NCBI RefSeq assembly: GCF_028649475.1
Contig: NZ_JAQSIP010000003.1
Coordinates: 620,001-684,000 of the forward strand
Length of the DNA: 64,000 nucleotides
Direction of reading: 5' to 3'
Source: Curvibacter cyanobacteriorum
GTDB taxonomy: Bacteria > Pseudomonadota > Gammaproteobacteria > Burkholderiales > Burkholderiaceae_C
The position numbers and the translations under genes were made by a program. Shown here one piece after another: positions 34,567 through 46,034 of the stretch. The first letter of the stretch is position 1. Every line of letters begins with the position of its first letter. The notes beneath the pieces were generated by a model. The model was not told the origin of the DNA, ran no database searches, and saw only the letters and a list, made by a program, of their open reading frames with translations.

Positions 34567-36117
34567 TCAGGCGGCGCCGACGGCGATGCCCTTGAACTCG
34601 CCGGTGGCGATGCGCTTGTGCCATTCAGCCGGGCCGGTGATGTGGGCGCTGGTGCCGCCGGCGTCCACGGCCACGGTCACCGGCATGTCGACCACGTCGA
34701 ACTCATAGATGGCTTCCATGCCGAGGTCGGCAAAGCCCACCACCTTGGCGGCCTTGATGGCCTTGGAGACCAGGTAGGCGGCGCCGCCCACGGCCATCAG
34801 GTAGGCCGACTTGTGCTTCTTGATGGCGTCGATGGCCACCGGGCCGCGCTCGGCCTTGCCCACCATGGCGATCAGGCCGGTCTGGGCCAGCATCATTTCG
34901 GTGAAGCCGTCCATGCGGGTGGCCGTGGTCGGGCCAGCCGGGCCCACGGCCTCGTCCTTGACCGGATCAACCGGGCCCACGTAGTAGATGACGCGGTTGG
35001 TGAAGTCCACCGGCAGCTTCTCGCCCTTGGCCAGCATGTCCTGGATGCGCTTGTGAGCGGCATCGCGGCCGGTCAGCATCTTGCCGTTGAGCAGCAGGGT
35101 GTCGCCTGGCTTCCAGCTGGCCACTTCGGCTTGGGTCAGGTTGTCGAGGTTGACCTTCTTGCTCTTGTTGTAGTCCGGCGTCCAGTCGACGTTGGGCCAC
35201 AGGTCCAGGCTCGGCGGGTCCAGGTAGACCGGGCCCGAACCGTCCATCACGAAGTGGGCGTGGCGGGTGGCGGCGCAGTTGGGGATCATGGCCACGGGCT
35301 TGCTGGCCGCGTGGGTCGGGTACATCTTGATCTTGATGTCCAGCACGGTGGTCAGGCCACCCAGGCCTTGGGCGCCGATGCCCAGGGCGTTGACCTTCTC
35401 GTACAGCTCGAGGCGCAGTTCTTCGGTCTGGGTCAGCTTGTCGCCCTTGGCGGCCTTGGCTTGCAGCTCGTACATGTCGAGGTCGTCCATCAGGCTTTCC
35501 TTGGCCATCAGCACGGCCTTTTCAGCGGTGCCGCCGATGCCGATGCCCAGCATGCCTGGCGGGCACCAGCCAGCCCCCATGGTGGGCACGGTCTTGAGCA
35601 CCCAGTCGACCACGCTGTCGCCGGGGTTCAGCATGACCATCTTGCTCTTGTTTTCGCTGCCGCCGCCCTTGGCGGCCACGGTCACTTCCACGGTGTTGCC
35701 GGGCACGATCTCGCTGAAGATCACGGCCGGGGTGTTGTCCTTGGTGTTCTTGCGGGCGAACTGCGGGTCGGCCACGACCGAGGCGCGCAGCGTGTTGTCA
35801 GGGTGGTTGTAGCCGCGGCGCACCCCTTCGTTGATGGCGTCGTCGAGGCTGCCGGTGAAACCTTCCCAGCGCACATCCATGCCCACCTTCAGGAACACGT
35901 TGACGATGCCGGTGTCCTGGCAGATCGGGCGTTGGCCCGTGGCGCTGAGCTTGCTGTTGGTCAGGATCTGAGCGATCGCATCCTTGGCCGCCGGGCTTTG
36001 CTCACGCTCGTAGGCGCGGGCCAGGTGGGCGATGTAGTCGGTGGGGTGGTAGTAGCTGATGTACTGCAGGGCCCCGGCGATGGAATCGATGAGGTCGCTT
36101 TGTTTGATGGTGGTCAT
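34567..36117 (-). CDS. class I (iron-sulfur) fumarate hydratase
   Basis: The 516-residue protein has the N-terminal Fe-hydrolyase alpha domain (RPICQDTGIVNVFLKVG, GYNHPDNTLRASVV, WCPPGMLGIGIGGTAEKA, PNCAATRH, giving the three Cys ligands of a [4Fe-4S] cluster) and the C-terminal beta domain (GDTLLLNGKMLTGRDAAHKR, VGPAGPTTATRMDGF). It interconverts fumarate and malate in the TCA cycle. Such enzymes are inactivated by oxygen and superoxide. It is divergent from fumC with about 140 bases between starts. The ATG at 36117 gives MTTIKQSDLIDSI; the frame continues upstream without domain similarity. Confidence 0.95.
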   Translation of the reverse strand: MTTIKQSDLIDSIAGALQYISYYHPTDYIAHLARAYEREQSPAAKDAIAQILTNSKLSATGQRPICQDTGIVNVFLKVGMDVRWEGFTGSLDDAINEGVRRGYNHPDNTLRASVVADPQFARKNTKDNTPAVIFSEIVPGNTVEVTVAAKGGGSENKSKMVMLNPGDSVVDWVLKTVPTMGAGWCPPGMLGIGIGGTAEKAVLMAKESLMDDLDMYELQAKAAKGDKLTQTEELRLELYEKVNALGIGAQGLGGLTTVLDIKIKMYPTHAASKPVAMIPNCAATRHAHFVMDGSGPVYLDPPSLDLWPNVDWTPDYNKSKKVNLDNLTQAEVASWKPGDTLLLNGKMLTGRDAAHKRIQDMLAKGEKLPVDFTNRVIYYVGPVDPVKDEAVGPAGPTTATRMDGFTEMMLAQTGLIAMVGKAERGPVAIDAIKKHKSAYLMAVGGAAYLVSKAIKAAKVVGFADLGMEAIYEFDVVDMPVTVAVDAGGTSAHITGPAEWHKRIATGEFKGIAVGAA

Positions 36118-36257
36118 GGTGCTTCGTGGGCTGGAAGGAACAATGCTCGATCCGGACACGGGGCCCGGGCCTGGCGACGGCGTCGGCAGACCTCTGGGCT
36201 TGCCCGAATCGCGGGCACCCGTTATTTTGACAGGTTGAAACAAGCTGAGGGCGTACC

Positions 36258-37646
<1,389 letters not shown>

Positions 37647-37694
37647 GGGGCTGCCCAGCCCGGCGCCGGGCCGGCCGGGCGCGCGCGACCCGCG

Positions 37695-38294
37695 TCAGTG
37701 CTTGTCGTCGCTGTGCGCCATCAGGCGGTCGGTCAGCGCAATCGCCAGCGCCGACAGCAAGAAGGTGATGTGGATCGCGGTTTGCGCGATCAGCACCCGG
37801 TCGGCGTAGTTGTCGGCGTTGATGAAGGTCTTCAGCAGGTGGATCGAGCTGATGCCGATGATGGCGGTGCTGAGCTTGACCTTGAGCACCGAGGCGTTCA
37901 CGTGGCTCAGCCATTCCGGCTGATCGGGGTGGCCTTCGAGGTTCATGCGGCTGACAAAGGTCTCGTACCCGCCCACGATCACCATGATCAACAGGTTGGA
38001 GATCATCACCACGTCGATCAGCGCCAGCACCACCAGCATGATGATGGTTTCATTCAGCGAGGTGATGGCCACATTCGATTTGTAACCAATGCTGGTGATC
38101 AGGGCCTCCAGCGCGCTGCTGCTGCCAAAGGCGGCCTCCACCAGGTGCACCAGTTCCACCCAGAAGTGAAAGACATAAATGGCTTGTGCCGCGATCAAGC
38201 CCAGGTAGAGCGGCAACTGCAACCAACGGCTGGCAAAAATCAGGGCGGGCAAGGGCCGCAGGGGGGTGGAGGGCTTGCTCTTGGGGGCGGTCAT
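37695..38294 (-). CDS. UPF0114 (YqhA-type) membrane protein
   Basis: This 199-residue protein has about four hydrophobic segments (28-50, 85-115, 145-170, 175-192) and conserved stretches ASRWLQLPLYLGLIAAQAIY, LIDVVMISNLLIMVIVGGYE and FVSRMN, typical of the UPF0114/TIGR00645 YqhA family. Function is unknown. The ATG at 38294 is favoured because it is followed by a basic leader and then the first helix. It is divergent from acs. Confidence 0.88.
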   Translation of the reverse strand: MTAPKSKPSTPLRPLPALIFASRWLQLPLYLGLIAAQAIYVFHFWVELVHLVEAAFGSSSALEALITSIGYKSNVAITSLNETIIMLVVLALIDVVMISNLLIMVIVGGYETFVSRMNLEGHPDQPEWLSHVNASVLKVKLSTAIIGISSIHLLKTFINADNYADRVLIAQTAIHITFLLSALAIALTDRLMAHSDDKH

Positions 38295-38478
38295 GGAGGA
38301 GTGGGTCGTTGAACAAATGTGAATCAACTGTCGATTCTAGGCAAGCGACGTGACAGTCGCTGTGACAGACCCTTGACCCAGGGGAGATACCATGGCCAAC
38401 CGCTTTTCAGTCAGAGCGCTGTAAGGGCGGCACGCCACATTTATGTGCAACATACCCGCCCTGATAAAAGGAGACAAA

Positions 38479-40461
38479 ATGAGTGCCACCCCGACCCCTG
38501 CCGACGCTGTCGTGTACCTGCCCAGCGAGGACTTCGTCAAAAACGCCCATGTGTCCGGCATGGCGGCCTACCAGGCGCTGTGCCAAGAAGCCGAGACCGA
38601 CTACCAAGCCTATTGGGGTCGCCTGGCCAAGGAACTGATCACCTGGAAGACGCCCTTCACCCAGGTGCTGGACGACAGCCAGGCCCCGTTCTTCAAGTGG
38701 TTTGCCGACGGCACCCTCAACGCCTCCTACAACTGCCTGGACCGCAACATCGAGCGCGGCCTGGGCGACAAGACCGCGCTGATTTTTGAAGCCGATGGCG
38801 GCGAAGTCACCAAGACCAGCTACCGTGACCTGCTGGCCAAGACCTGCCAGATCGCCAACGGCCTGAAGTCGATTGGCATCGGCAAGGGCGACCGCGTCAT
38901 CATCTACATCTCCATGTCCATCGACGGCGTGGCCGCCATGCAGGCCTGCGCCCGCATCGGGGCCATCCACTCGGTGGTGTTCGGTGGCTTCTCGGCCCAG
39001 TCGGTGCGCGACCGCGTGCAGGACACGGGCGCCAAGGCCATCATCACGGCCGACCAGCAGGTGCGCGGCGGCAAGCACCTGCCGCTGAAGGCCATCGTGG
39101 ACGAGGCCCTGACGCTGGGCGGCTGCGAATCCGTCCAGCACGTGCTGGTGGTCAAGCGCACCGGCGCCGAGTTGCCCATGACCGCAGGCCGTGACCTGTG
39201 GATGAGCGACGTCATTGCGAACCAGCCCACGGTCTGCGAGCCGGAATGGGTCGAAGCGGAACACCCGTTGTTCCTGCTCTACACCTCGGGCTCCACGGGC
39301 AAACCCAAGGGCGTCCAGCACTCCACGGGCGGCTACCTGCTGCATGCGGCGCTGACCACCAAGTGGACCTTCGACCTGAAGGCCGACGACGTGTTCTGGT
39401 GCACCGCCGACATCGGCTGGGTCACCGGCCACAGCTACATCACCTACGGCCCGCTGTCGCTGGGCGGCACCGAGATCGTGTTCGAAGGCGTGCCGACCTA
39501 CCCGGACGCCGGCCGTTTCTGGAAGATGATCCAGGACCACAAGGTCAGCATCTTCTACACCGCGCCGACCGCCATCCGCTCGCTGATCAAGGCCGCCGAG
39601 GCCAACGCCGCGGTGCACCCCAAGAGCTATGACTTGAGCAGCCTGCGCCTGCTGGGCTCGGTGGGCGAGCCGATCAACCCCGCGGCCTGGGAGTGGTACT
39701 ACCGCGAGGTGGGCGGCAACCGTTGCCCCATCGTCGACACCTTCTGGCAGACCGAAACCGGTGGCCACATGATCACCCCGCTGCCGGGCGTGACCCCGAT
39801 GGTGCCGGGCTCGTGCACGCTGCCCTTCCCGGGCATCCAGGCGGCCATCGTCGACGAGACCGGCAAGGACGTGCCCAACGGCCAAGGCGGCATCCTGGTG
39901 GTGAAGAAGCCCTGGCCGTCGATGATCCGCACCATCTGGGGCGACCCGGACCGTTTCGTCAAGAGCTACTACCCGGCCGACTTCCAGGGCAAATACTACC
40001 TGGCGGGCGACGGCGCGATCCGCGACGAGAAAACCGGCTATTTCACGATCACCGGCCGCATCGACGACGTGCTCAACGTGTCGGGCCACCGCATGGGCAC
40101 GATGGAGATCGAGTCCGCCCTGGTCAGCTGTACCGAGCTGGTGGCCGAGGCCGCCGTGGTGGGCCGCCCCGACGACACCACGGGCGAGGCAATTTGCGCC
40201 TTCGTCGTGCTGAAGCGTTCGCGCCCCGAGGGGGACGAGGCCAAGGCCATCGCCAAGCAGCTGCGTGACCATGTGGCCAAGGAGATCGGTCCGATCGCCA
40301 AGCCCAAGGACATCCGTTTTGGCGAGAACCTGCCCAAGACCCGTTCGGGCAAAATCATGCGCCGCCTGTTGCGCAGCCTGGCCAAGGGAGAGGCCATCAC
40401 CCAAGACACCAGCACGCTGGAGAACCCGGCCATCCTGACCCAGCTGGACCAGACCTACTGA
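38479..40461 (+). CDS. acs: acetyl-CoA synthetase
   Basis: The 660-residue enzyme activates acetate to acetyl-CoA via acetyl-AMP. It has the ANL motifs [19 protein letters not shown] (about 267-285), [57 protein letters not shown] hinge region and [10 protein letters not shown] with the acetylatable Lys near 625. Length is normal for Acs. AAAAGGAGACAAA directly precedes the ATG at 38479, which decides the start over an in-frame ATG at 38443. Confidence 0.97.
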   Translation: MSATPTPADAVVYLPSEDFVKNAHVSGMAAYQALCQEAETDYQAYWGRLAKELITWKTPFTQVLDDSQAPFFKWFADGTLNASYNCLDRNIERGLGDKTALIFEADGGEVTKTSYRDLLAKTCQIANGLKSIGIGKGDRVIIYISMSIDGVAAMQACARIGAIHSVVFGGFSAQSVRDRVQDTGAKAIITADQQVRGGKHLPLKAIVDEALTLGGCESVQHVLVVKRTGAELPMTAGRDLWMSDVIANQPTVCEPEWVEAEHPLFLLYTSGSTGKPKGVQHSTGGYLLHAALTTKWTFDLKADDVFWCTADIGWVTGHSYITYGPLSLGGTEIVFEGVPTYPDAGRFWKMIQDHKVSIFYTAPTAIRSLIKAAEANAAVHPKSYDLSSLRLLGSVGEPINPAAWEWYYREVGGNRCPIVDTFWQTETGGHMITPLPGVTPMVPGSCTLPFPGIQAAIVDETGKDVPNGQGGILVVKKPWPSMIRTIWGDPDRFVKSYYPADFQGKYYLAGDGAIRDEKTGYFTITGRIDDVLNVSGHRMGTMEIESALVSCTELVAEAAVVGRPDDTTGEAICAFVVLKRSRPEGDEAKAIAKQLRDHVAKEIGPIAKPKDIRFGENLPKTRSGKIMRRLLRSLAKGEAITQDTSTLENPAILTQLDQTY

Positions 40462-40550
40462 TCCGGCGGCCCCTTCATTGACCGAGTGCGACGGGGCGGT
40501 CTGCCCTGTCGCCTCCCTGGGGCGGGCCTCGCACGCCGGCCTCCTTTCCC

Positions 40551-40574
40551 AACCTGCTTCGGCAGGTTTTTTTT
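40551..40574 (+). terminator. rho-independent terminator after acs
   Basis: AACCTGC-TTCG-GCAGGTT forms a seven-pair stem with a UUCG-type loop, followed by seven further T. It lies 90 bases after the acs stop codon. Confidence 0.9.
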
Positions 40575-40920
40575 CGCCTTGCGAAGGCCCGGCGCCGGGG
40601 AAACGATGGACGGCAGTGCTGTTGGCGCAGGTAAGCAGCGCAAGCAGACGAAACCCATCGCAAGGGCTTCCTTCAGGCCGGGACATGGCATGAACCGGGG
40701 CAGCCATACCGTCAGCCCTCGGCGAGACAGGGGAGGGAGCGGCGCGCCCATGCGCGTGGCCGAGGGGGCTCGGCCTGGTCAGGGCGCGCTGCAAGGCGTT
40801 GCGCACTGCTTACAAACGATGCCAGTTTATTGCGCTTGGGCTCGCTAACTTGGGCTGACCACGGGCGGGGTGGCCCGTTGGCAGGTTCATTTTCTGTTCG
40901 CTAGTTTTCAGGAGGACAGC
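40575..40920. other. non-coding stretch upstream of the pilin gene
   Basis: No credible gene is seen. The last 120 bases are less GC-rich (around 40800-40920) and must hold the pilin promoter; AGGAGGACAGC directly precedes the pilin ATG as a strong ribosome binding site. I looked for a -24/-12 sigma-54 element and found only imperfect matches. Confidence 0.5.
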
Positions 40921-41448
40921 ATGCCCAGAAACCCCTTGCAGCGCGGCTTCACCTTGATCGAGTTGATGATCGTGGTGGCCATCATCGGCATCCTGGCGTC
41001 CGTCGCCTTGCCGGCTTACCGTGACTACACCGTGCGCGCCAAGATGGCCGAGGTCATTCTCGCGGCGACGCCCTGCCGAACGGCGGTCAGCGAGGTCATT
41101 CAAACGGCCTCAGGCACCAATGTGTCGGAGGCCCTGGTGCAGGCATGCACCGACCAGTTGTCCCGCTATGTGTCCCGGGTCAGTGTGGATGGCAACGGTG
41201 TCGTCACCGTCACCGCCAACCAGGCCACGTTGGCGCCCCTGGGCAGCAACACCCAGCTGACCTTCACCCCGGTGGTCAGCAGCGGGGAGGCGGCAGCGCC
41301 CACCTACGCCGCATTTGTCGGCGAGCAGGGGGGTGGCAAGGCCCTGCATGGCTGGGTCTGTGGCAGTCGCTCCGAGTCCCGCATCGCGGGGGGCACCACC
41401 GTCGACAAAAAATACCTGCCCGCCAGTTGCCAGGGCCTCTACCCCTGA
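40921..41448 (+). CDS. type IV major-pilin-like protein
   Basis: The 175-residue prepilin has a short leader, MPRNPLQRG, then the type III cleavage site and hydrophobic N-helix [20 protein letters not shown] with the invariant Glu at +5. The soluble domain has an early Cys pair (around 49 and 78) and a C-terminal pair (WVCGSRSES and LPASCQG) that can close the D-region loop. This is the pattern of PilA/PilE. It would be processed by PilD and assembled into pili for twitching, adhesion or uptake. No other pil gene is nearby. AGGAGG is well placed before the ATG. Confidence 0.92.
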   Translation: MPRNPLQRGFTLIELMIVVAIIGILASVALPAYRDYTVRAKMAEVILAATPCRTAVSEVIQTASGTNVSEALVQACTDQLSRYVSRVSVDGNGVVTVTANQATLAPLGSNTQLTFTPVVSSGEAAAPTYAAFVGEQGGGKALHGWVCGSRSESRIAGGTTVDKKYLPASCQGLYP

Positions 41449-41476
41449 GGGGTGGCCTAGGGGGGCAGGGGGCGCG

Positions 41477-41920
41477 TCAGCGCAGCACCAGCACCGGGAT
41501 GGTGGAGTGCGTCAGCACCTGCTGGGTTTCGCTGCCCAGCAGCAGGCGCTTGAGGCCTCGGCGACCGTGCGACGCCATGATGATCAGGTCACACTTGTGC
41601 TTCTTGGCGGCGGCCAGCAAAGCTTCGGCGATCAGGTCGGAGCGCACCACCACGGCCTTGGCCTTGAGGCCAGCGGCCACGGCCTCGGCCTTGACCGCGT
41701 CGACCACGGCCTGGCCATGGTCAGACCATTCCCTTTCGATGCGGCCCACTTCGTCGACGCTCAGCGGCACAGAGCCTTCAAAGTAACTCTGGGGGTAACG
41801 CGGCACCACCTTCACGGCGACCAGTTCAGACCCAGCCAAGCTGGCGAGCTCGATGCCGGTTTCGACGGCCTTGTGGGACAACTTGGAGCCATCGGTGGCC
41901 ACCAGAATGCGCTTGTACAT
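41477..41920 (-). CDS. universal stress protein (UspA family)
   Basis: A 147-residue cytoplasmic protein has the Usp fold: MYKRILVATDGSKLSHKAVE start, a central helix-strand region, and the ATP-binding type motif ASHGRRGLKRLLLGSETQQVLTHSTIPVLVL (G-x2-G-x9-G-S). It is divergent from ccoI. A perfect FNR box centred about 62 bases upstream of its ATG is placed where a class II FNR-dependent promoter would have it, so induction at low oxygen is likely. AAGGAGA precedes the ATG. Confidence 0.92.
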   Translation of the reverse strand: MYKRILVATDGSKLSHKAVETGIELASLAGSELVAVKVVPRYPQSYFEGSVPLSVDEVGRIEREWSDHGQAVVDAVKAEAVAAGLKAKAVVVRSDLIAEALLAAAKKHKCDLIIMASHGRRGLKRLLLGSETQQVLTHSTIPVLVLR

Positions 41921-41975
41921 GTGGATCTCCTTGAATGTGTGAGCCTTCAGGTTAACGATCAGGGGGTTGTGGGCC

Positions 41976-41989
41976 TTGATCTGCATCAA
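41976..41989. promoter_or_regulatory. FNR box between uspA and ccoI
   Basis: TTGATCTGCATCAA is a perfect TTGAT-N4-ATCAA FNR site. On the uspA side, placing it at -41.5 puts the start of transcription near 41941, with TTAACCT as a possible -10. The ccoI ATG is only 41 bases away, so control of ccoI from this site would need an almost leaderless mRNA or a different geometry. The FNR protein is encoded at 50219-51010. Confidence 0.85.
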
Positions 41990-42023
41990 GAGCCGGGCGC
42001 AGAATGAAGGTTAGGCTCTTCCC

Positions 42024-44387
42024 ATGAATCCTGCACCTCCTCTGGCCATCCGTTCGGTCGACATGTCGGCACCGCTGCTCGGGCCCGAGCCCGAGTCGCT
42101 GTCTGGGGTGTCCGCCCGTTTGGCTTTGCTGGACGATCCGCAGGAATGGTCTTTCTTTGGTCAACCGGCTTCGGGCCAGGCCCTGACCGATTCAACGCCG
42201 CCTGACGAAGTGGGCCCCTGGGCCTCGCAGGTGGTGCTTGAGGGCATGCACTGCGCGGCCTGCGCGCTGACGATCGAGCAGGCACTGCGCTCCGTGCCCG
42301 GGGTGTCCGATGCCCAAGTCAATGCTGCCACCCGCCGTGCCCGCGTGGTGTGGCAACCGGGCCTGGTGCGCCCCTCCACCTGGATCTCGGCGGTCGAGGC
42401 GGCGGGCTACCATGCGCTGCCCGCGCGCGATGCCTTCAACGCCGAACTGCGTCAGCGTGAGCAGCGGCGCGCCCTGTGGCGCATGGGGGTGGCGGGCTTT
42501 TGCATGATGCAGGTCATGATGTACGCGTGGCCGGCCTATGTGTCGGGTCCTGGCGACCTGAGCGAGGACATGGCGCAGTTGCTGCGTTGGGCGTCCTGGG
42601 TGCTGACCCTGCCGGTGATGGTGTTTGCCTGCAGCCCTTTCTTTGCCAGTGCCTGGCGCGATGTGCGCCAGCGCCGCATCAGCATGGACCTGCCGGTCGC
42701 GCTGGGCATGGCCGTGACCTTTGTGGTGAGCACGGGCGCCACCTTTGACCCTGCGGGCGTGTTGGGGCACGAGGTCTACTTTGATTCCCTGACCATGTTC
42801 GTGTTCTTCCTGTTGACCGGGCGCTGGTTTGAATTGCGCCTGCGCGACCGCACGGCCGGGGCCCTGGAGGCCCTGATGAACCGCATGCCCGACAGCGTGG
42901 AGCGGCGCACGGCCCGTGGCGATTTCGAGCGCGTGGCGGTGCGCCGACTGGTCCTGGGGGATGTGGTGCGGGTCCTGCCCGGTGAGGGCTTTCCGGCCGA
43001 CGGCCAGGTGATCGAGGGCCAGACCCAAGTCGACGAGGCCTTGCTCACTGGGGAGTCCAGTCCGGTCTGGCACGGTGTGGGCAGCCAGGTCACGGCCGGC
43101 AGCCACAACCTGACGGCCGCGGTGCTGATGTCGGTGCAGCGCCTTGGCGCCGAGACCCGCTTTGCTGAAATCGTCGCGTTGATGGAGCGCGCCTCGCTGG
43201 ACAAGCCGCGTCTGGCCATCCTGGCCGACCGGTGGGCGCGGCCTTTTTTGGTGTCGGTGCTGGTGGCCGCGGCCTTGTCGGCGGCCTACTGGTGGTCGGT
43301 GGACCCGGGGCGCGCCTTGATGGTGGCGGTGGCGGTGCTGATCGTCACCTGCCCTTGCGCCCTTTCCCTGGCCACGCCGGCTGCCATGCTGGCCGCTGCG
43401 GGCGCCCTGGCCCGTCAGGGCGTGCTGGTGCGCAATCTGCAGGGTCTTGAGGCCTTGGCCGCGGTGGACCGCGTGGTGTTTGACAAGACCGGCACCCTGA
43501 CCCGGGACGGCATGGCCGTCCAGGGCCTGCAACGGCGTGACGGCGTGAGTGCCGACGAGGTCTGGGCGGCGGCCCGGGCTTTGGCTGCGCATTCATTGCA
43601 CCCGGTGTCGCGCGCGCTGCTGCAGGCGGCACCGGCGGTGCCGGAGCGGGTGCTGGCCGCGGTGCACGAGGTGCCGGGCCAGGGCTTGGAGGGCCTTTGG
43701 CAGGTGCCGGGTCAACCCGACCGCACCCTGCGCCTGGGGTCGGCGCGCTGGTGTGGCTTGGGTGACGCCTCGTCCCAGGCGGCGGCACAGGTTCACCTGG
43801 CGGAGGACGGCGTCTGGCTGGCCAGCTTTGAGTTGCAGGAGGACGTGCGGCCCGATGCGCAGGCCGCGATCCAGCAACTGCACGGCCTGGGCCTCCAGGT
43901 GAGCCTGTTGTCGGGGGATCGCCAGGCCGCGGCCCAGCGTGTGGCCTCGGCTTTGGGCATTGACGAAGCCTTGGGCGACTGCACCCCGGCCGACAAGCTC
44001 AAGCACCTGCGTGAGGCCCAGCAAGCGGGCCACCAGGTGGCCATGGTGGGTGACGGCCTCAACGACGGCCCGGTGCTTGCCGGGGCCCATGTGTCGTTTG
44101 CATTTGGCAACGCGGTGCCGCTGGCGCGCTCGCGTTCTGACCTGGTGGTGATGGGCGGGCAACTGGCCCGCATCCCCGAATCGATTGCGCTGGCGCGCCG
44201 CACCCTGAAGGTGGTGCGCCAAAACCTGATCTGGGCCGCGGGCTACAACGCCGTCTGCGTCCCGCTGGCGGTTGTGGGCTGGTTGCCCGCCTGGCTGGCG
44301 GGCCTGGGCATGGCCCTGAGTTCTTTGCTGGTGGTGCTCAATGCAGCCCGCCTGTCGTTGACCCACTTTTCGTCACGGAGCCTCTGA
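42024..44387 (+). CDS. ccoI: CcoI/FixI copper-transporting P-type ATPase
   Basis: The 787-residue P1B-type ATPase has an N-terminal metal-binding domain (GMHCAAC, Cys77 and Cys80), about eight transmembrane helices, TGES in the actuator, the ion-channel motif CPC (443-445), DKTGTLT (Asp487), and MVGDGLNDGPVLAGAHVSFAFG. Its place directly before ccoS and ccoNOQP identifies it as CcoI, which supplies copper for cbb3 oxidase assembly rather than general copper resistance. It overlaps ccoS by one base (TGATG). Confidence 0.95.
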   Translation: MNPAPPLAIRSVDMSAPLLGPEPESLSGVSARLALLDDPQEWSFFGQPASGQALTDSTPPDEVGPWASQVVLEGMHCAACALTIEQALRSVPGVSDAQVNAATRRARVVWQPGLVRPSTWISAVEAAGYHALPARDAFNAELRQREQRRALWRMGVAGFCMMQVMMYAWPAYVSGPGDLSEDMAQLLRWASWVLTLPVMVFACSPFFASAWRDVRQRRISMDLPVALGMAVTFVVSTGATFDPAGVLGHEVYFDSLTMFVFFLLTGRWFELRLRDRTAGALEALMNRMPDSVERRTARGDFERVAVRRLVLGDVVRVLPGEGFPADGQVIEGQTQVDEALLTGESSPVWHGVGSQVTAGSHNLTAAVLMSVQRLGAETRFAEIVALMERASLDKPRLAILADRWARPFLVSVLVAAALSAAYWWSVDPGRALMVAVAVLIVTCPCALSLATPAAMLAAAGALARQGVLVRNLQGLEALAAVDRVVFDKTGTLTRDGMAVQGLQRRDGVSADEVWAAARALAAHSLHPVSRALLQAAPAVPERVLAAVHEVPGQGLEGLWQVPGQPDRTLRLGSARWCGLGDASSQAAAQVHLAEDGVWLASFELQEDVRPDAQAAIQQLHGLGLQVSLLSGDRQAAAQRVASALGIDEALGDCTPADKLKHLREAQQAGHQVAMVGDGLNDGPVLAGAHVSFAFGNAVPLARSRSDLVVMGGQLARIPESIALARRTLKVVRQNLIWAAGYNAVCVPLAVVGWLPAWLAGLGMALSSLLVVLNAARLSLTHFSSRSL

Positions 44388-44524
44388 TGGACGTCCTTTT
44401 CCTGTTGATTCCTTTGTCTGTCGGGCTCGTGCTGTTGATCCTGGGGGGGCTGTGGTGGTCCATCTACCACGGCCAGTTTGAGGGGGTCGAGCAGGAGGGG
44501 GAGCGCATTCTCAGGAACGATTGA
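44387..44524 (+). CDS. ccoS: CcoS, cbb3 oxidase maturation protein
   Basis: The 45-residue protein, MDVLFLLIPLSVGLVLLILG then GLWWSIYHGQFEGVEQEGER, is one transmembrane helix followed by the family motif W-x-x-x-x-GQF(D/E)-x-x-x-x-E-x-x-R. CcoS is needed for haem/copper insertion into the catalytic subunit. Its first base is the last base of the ccoI stop codon. Its stop codon overlaps the FNR box of the ccoN promoter. Confidence 0.93.
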   Translation: MDVLFLLIPLSVGLVLLILGGLWWSIYHGQFEGVEQEGERILRND

Positions 44525-44534
44525 CGTGCGTCAA
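44521..44534. promoter_or_regulatory. FNR box upstream of ccoN
   Basis: TTGACGTGCGTCAA is a perfect palindrome of the TTGAC-N4-GTCAA form, a common FNR/ANR-site variant. It is centred about 59 bases before the ccoN ATG; a class II promoter would then start near 44569, with GATAGC or a nearby hexamer as -10. It overlaps the ccoS stop codon, giving ccoNOQP its own oxygen-regulated promoter inside the cluster. Confidence 0.8.
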
Positions 44535-44586
44535 TGCGTCGCTGTGCTTTCAATCTGACACTCGGATAGCAACTTAGAGGTAATCG

Positions 44587-46023
44587 ATGAATTCATCCAA
44601 TACACAAGCTGCCCTGTACAACGACACCGTCGTCAGGCAGTTCTCAATCATGGCGGTGGTGTGGGGGGTGGTCGGTATGTTGGTCGGCGTGGTCATCGCG
44701 TCCCAACTGGCTTGGCCCGAACTCAACTTTGGCATTCCATGGCTCAGCTACGGTCGCTTGCGTCCGCTGCACACAAATGCCGTGATCTTTGCCTTCGGTG
44801 GCTGTGCGCTGTTCGCGACCAGCTATTACGTGGTGCAGCGGACCTGCCAGACCCGGCTGTTCGCAGGGCCCCTGGCGGCCTTCACCTTCTGGGGTTGGCA
44901 GCTGGTGATTCTGGCGGCGGCGATCAGCCTGCCCCTGGGCTACACCACCGGCAAGGAATACGCCGAACTCGAATGGCCGATCGACATCCTGATCACCCTG
45001 GTCTGGGTCGCCTACGCCATCGTGTTCTTCGGCACCGTCGGTACCCGCAAGGTCAAGCACATCTATGTGGCCAACTGGTTCTACGGCGCCTTCATCCTGG
45101 CGGTCGCCATCCTGCACCTGGTCAACAGTGCTGAAGTGCCGGCCGGCATCATGAAGTCCTACTCGGCTTACGCCGGGGTGCAGGACGCCATGGTGCAGTG
45201 GTGGTATGGCCACAACGCGGTGGGCTTCTTCCTGACCGCAGGCTTCCTGGGCATGATGTACTACTTCATCCCCAAGCAAGCAGGTCGTCCGGTCTACTCG
45301 TACCGCCTGTCCATCGTCCACTTCTGGGCGCTGATCTTCACCTACATGTGGGCGGGTCCTCACCACCTGCACTACACCGCACTGCCGGACTGGACCCAGT
45401 CGGTCGGCATGGTGTTCTCGCTGATCCTGTTGGCCCCCAGCTGGGGCGGCATGATCAACGGCATCATGACCCTGTCGGGCGCCTGGCACAAGCTGCGTGA
45501 CGACCCCGTGCTGCGCTTCCTGATTGTGTCGCTGTCGTTCTACGGCATGAGCACCTTCGAAGGCCCGATGATGTCGATCAAGACCGTCAACGCGCTGAGC
45601 CACTACACCGACTGGACCGTGGGCCACGTGCACTCGGGCGCCCTGGGCTGGGTGGGTCTGATCTCGATGGGCTCGCTCTACTACCTGATCCCGCGTCTGT
45701 TCGGCAAGAAGGCCATGTACTCGGTCAAGGCGATCGAAGTCCACTTCTGGACCGCCACCATCGGCATCGTGCTGTACATCGCTGCGATGTGGATTGCCGG
45801 TGTGATGCAAGGCCTGATGTGGCGTGCCATCAACCCCGACGGCACCCTGACCTACACCTTTGTTGAAAGTGTGAAGGCGACCTTCCCGTTCTATGTGATC
45901 CGTGTGGCGGGTGGCTTGCTGTACCTCGGCGGCATGATCGTCATGGCCTGGAACGTCTGGATGACGGCGATCTCGGGTCGCTCGGTGGACACCGCAGTGC
46001 CCGCTGTGACGGCCCACGCTTGA
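44587..46023 (+). CDS. ccoN: cbb3-type cytochrome c oxidase subunit I
   Basis: A 478-residue haem-copper oxidase subunit with about 12 transmembrane helices. The haem and CuB histidines appear in [42 protein letters not shown] and [17 protein letters not shown]. It reduces O2 to water with high affinity in the inner membrane. AACTTAGAGG precedes the ATG. It runs straight into ccoO. Confidence 0.97.
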   Translation: MNSSNTQAALYNDTVVRQFSIMAVVWGVVGMLVGVVIASQLAWPELNFGIPWLSYGRLRPLHTNAVIFAFGGCALFATSYYVVQRTCQTRLFAGPLAAFTFWGWQLVILAAAISLPLGYTTGKEYAELEWPIDILITLVWVAYAIVFFGTVGTRKVKHIYVANWFYGAFILAVAILHLVNSAEVPAGIMKSYSAYAGVQDAMVQWWYGHNAVGFFLTAGFLGMMYYFIPKQAGRPVYSYRLSIVHFWALIFTYMWAGPHHLHYTALPDWTQSVGMVFSLILLAPSWGGMINGIMTLSGAWHKLRDDPVLRFLIVSLSFYGMSTFEGPMMSIKTVNALSHYTDWTVGHVHSGALGWVGLISMGSLYYLIPRLFGKKAMYSVKAIEVHFWTATIGIVLYIAAMWIAGVMQGLMWRAINPDGTLTYTFVESVKATFPFYVIRVAGGLLYLGGMIVMAWNVWMTAISGRSVDTAVPAVTAHA

Positions 46024-46034
46024 GGAGAGAAACC

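Noticed and set aside
38345-38360. GCGAC-N6-GTCGC inverted repeat upstream of acs
   Set aside because: Short arms in GC-rich DNA; could easily arise by chance and matches no site I know.
40800-40920. Possible sigma-54 promoter for the pilin gene
   Set aside because: Candidate -24/-12 elements have wrong spacing or lack the GG/GC pair.
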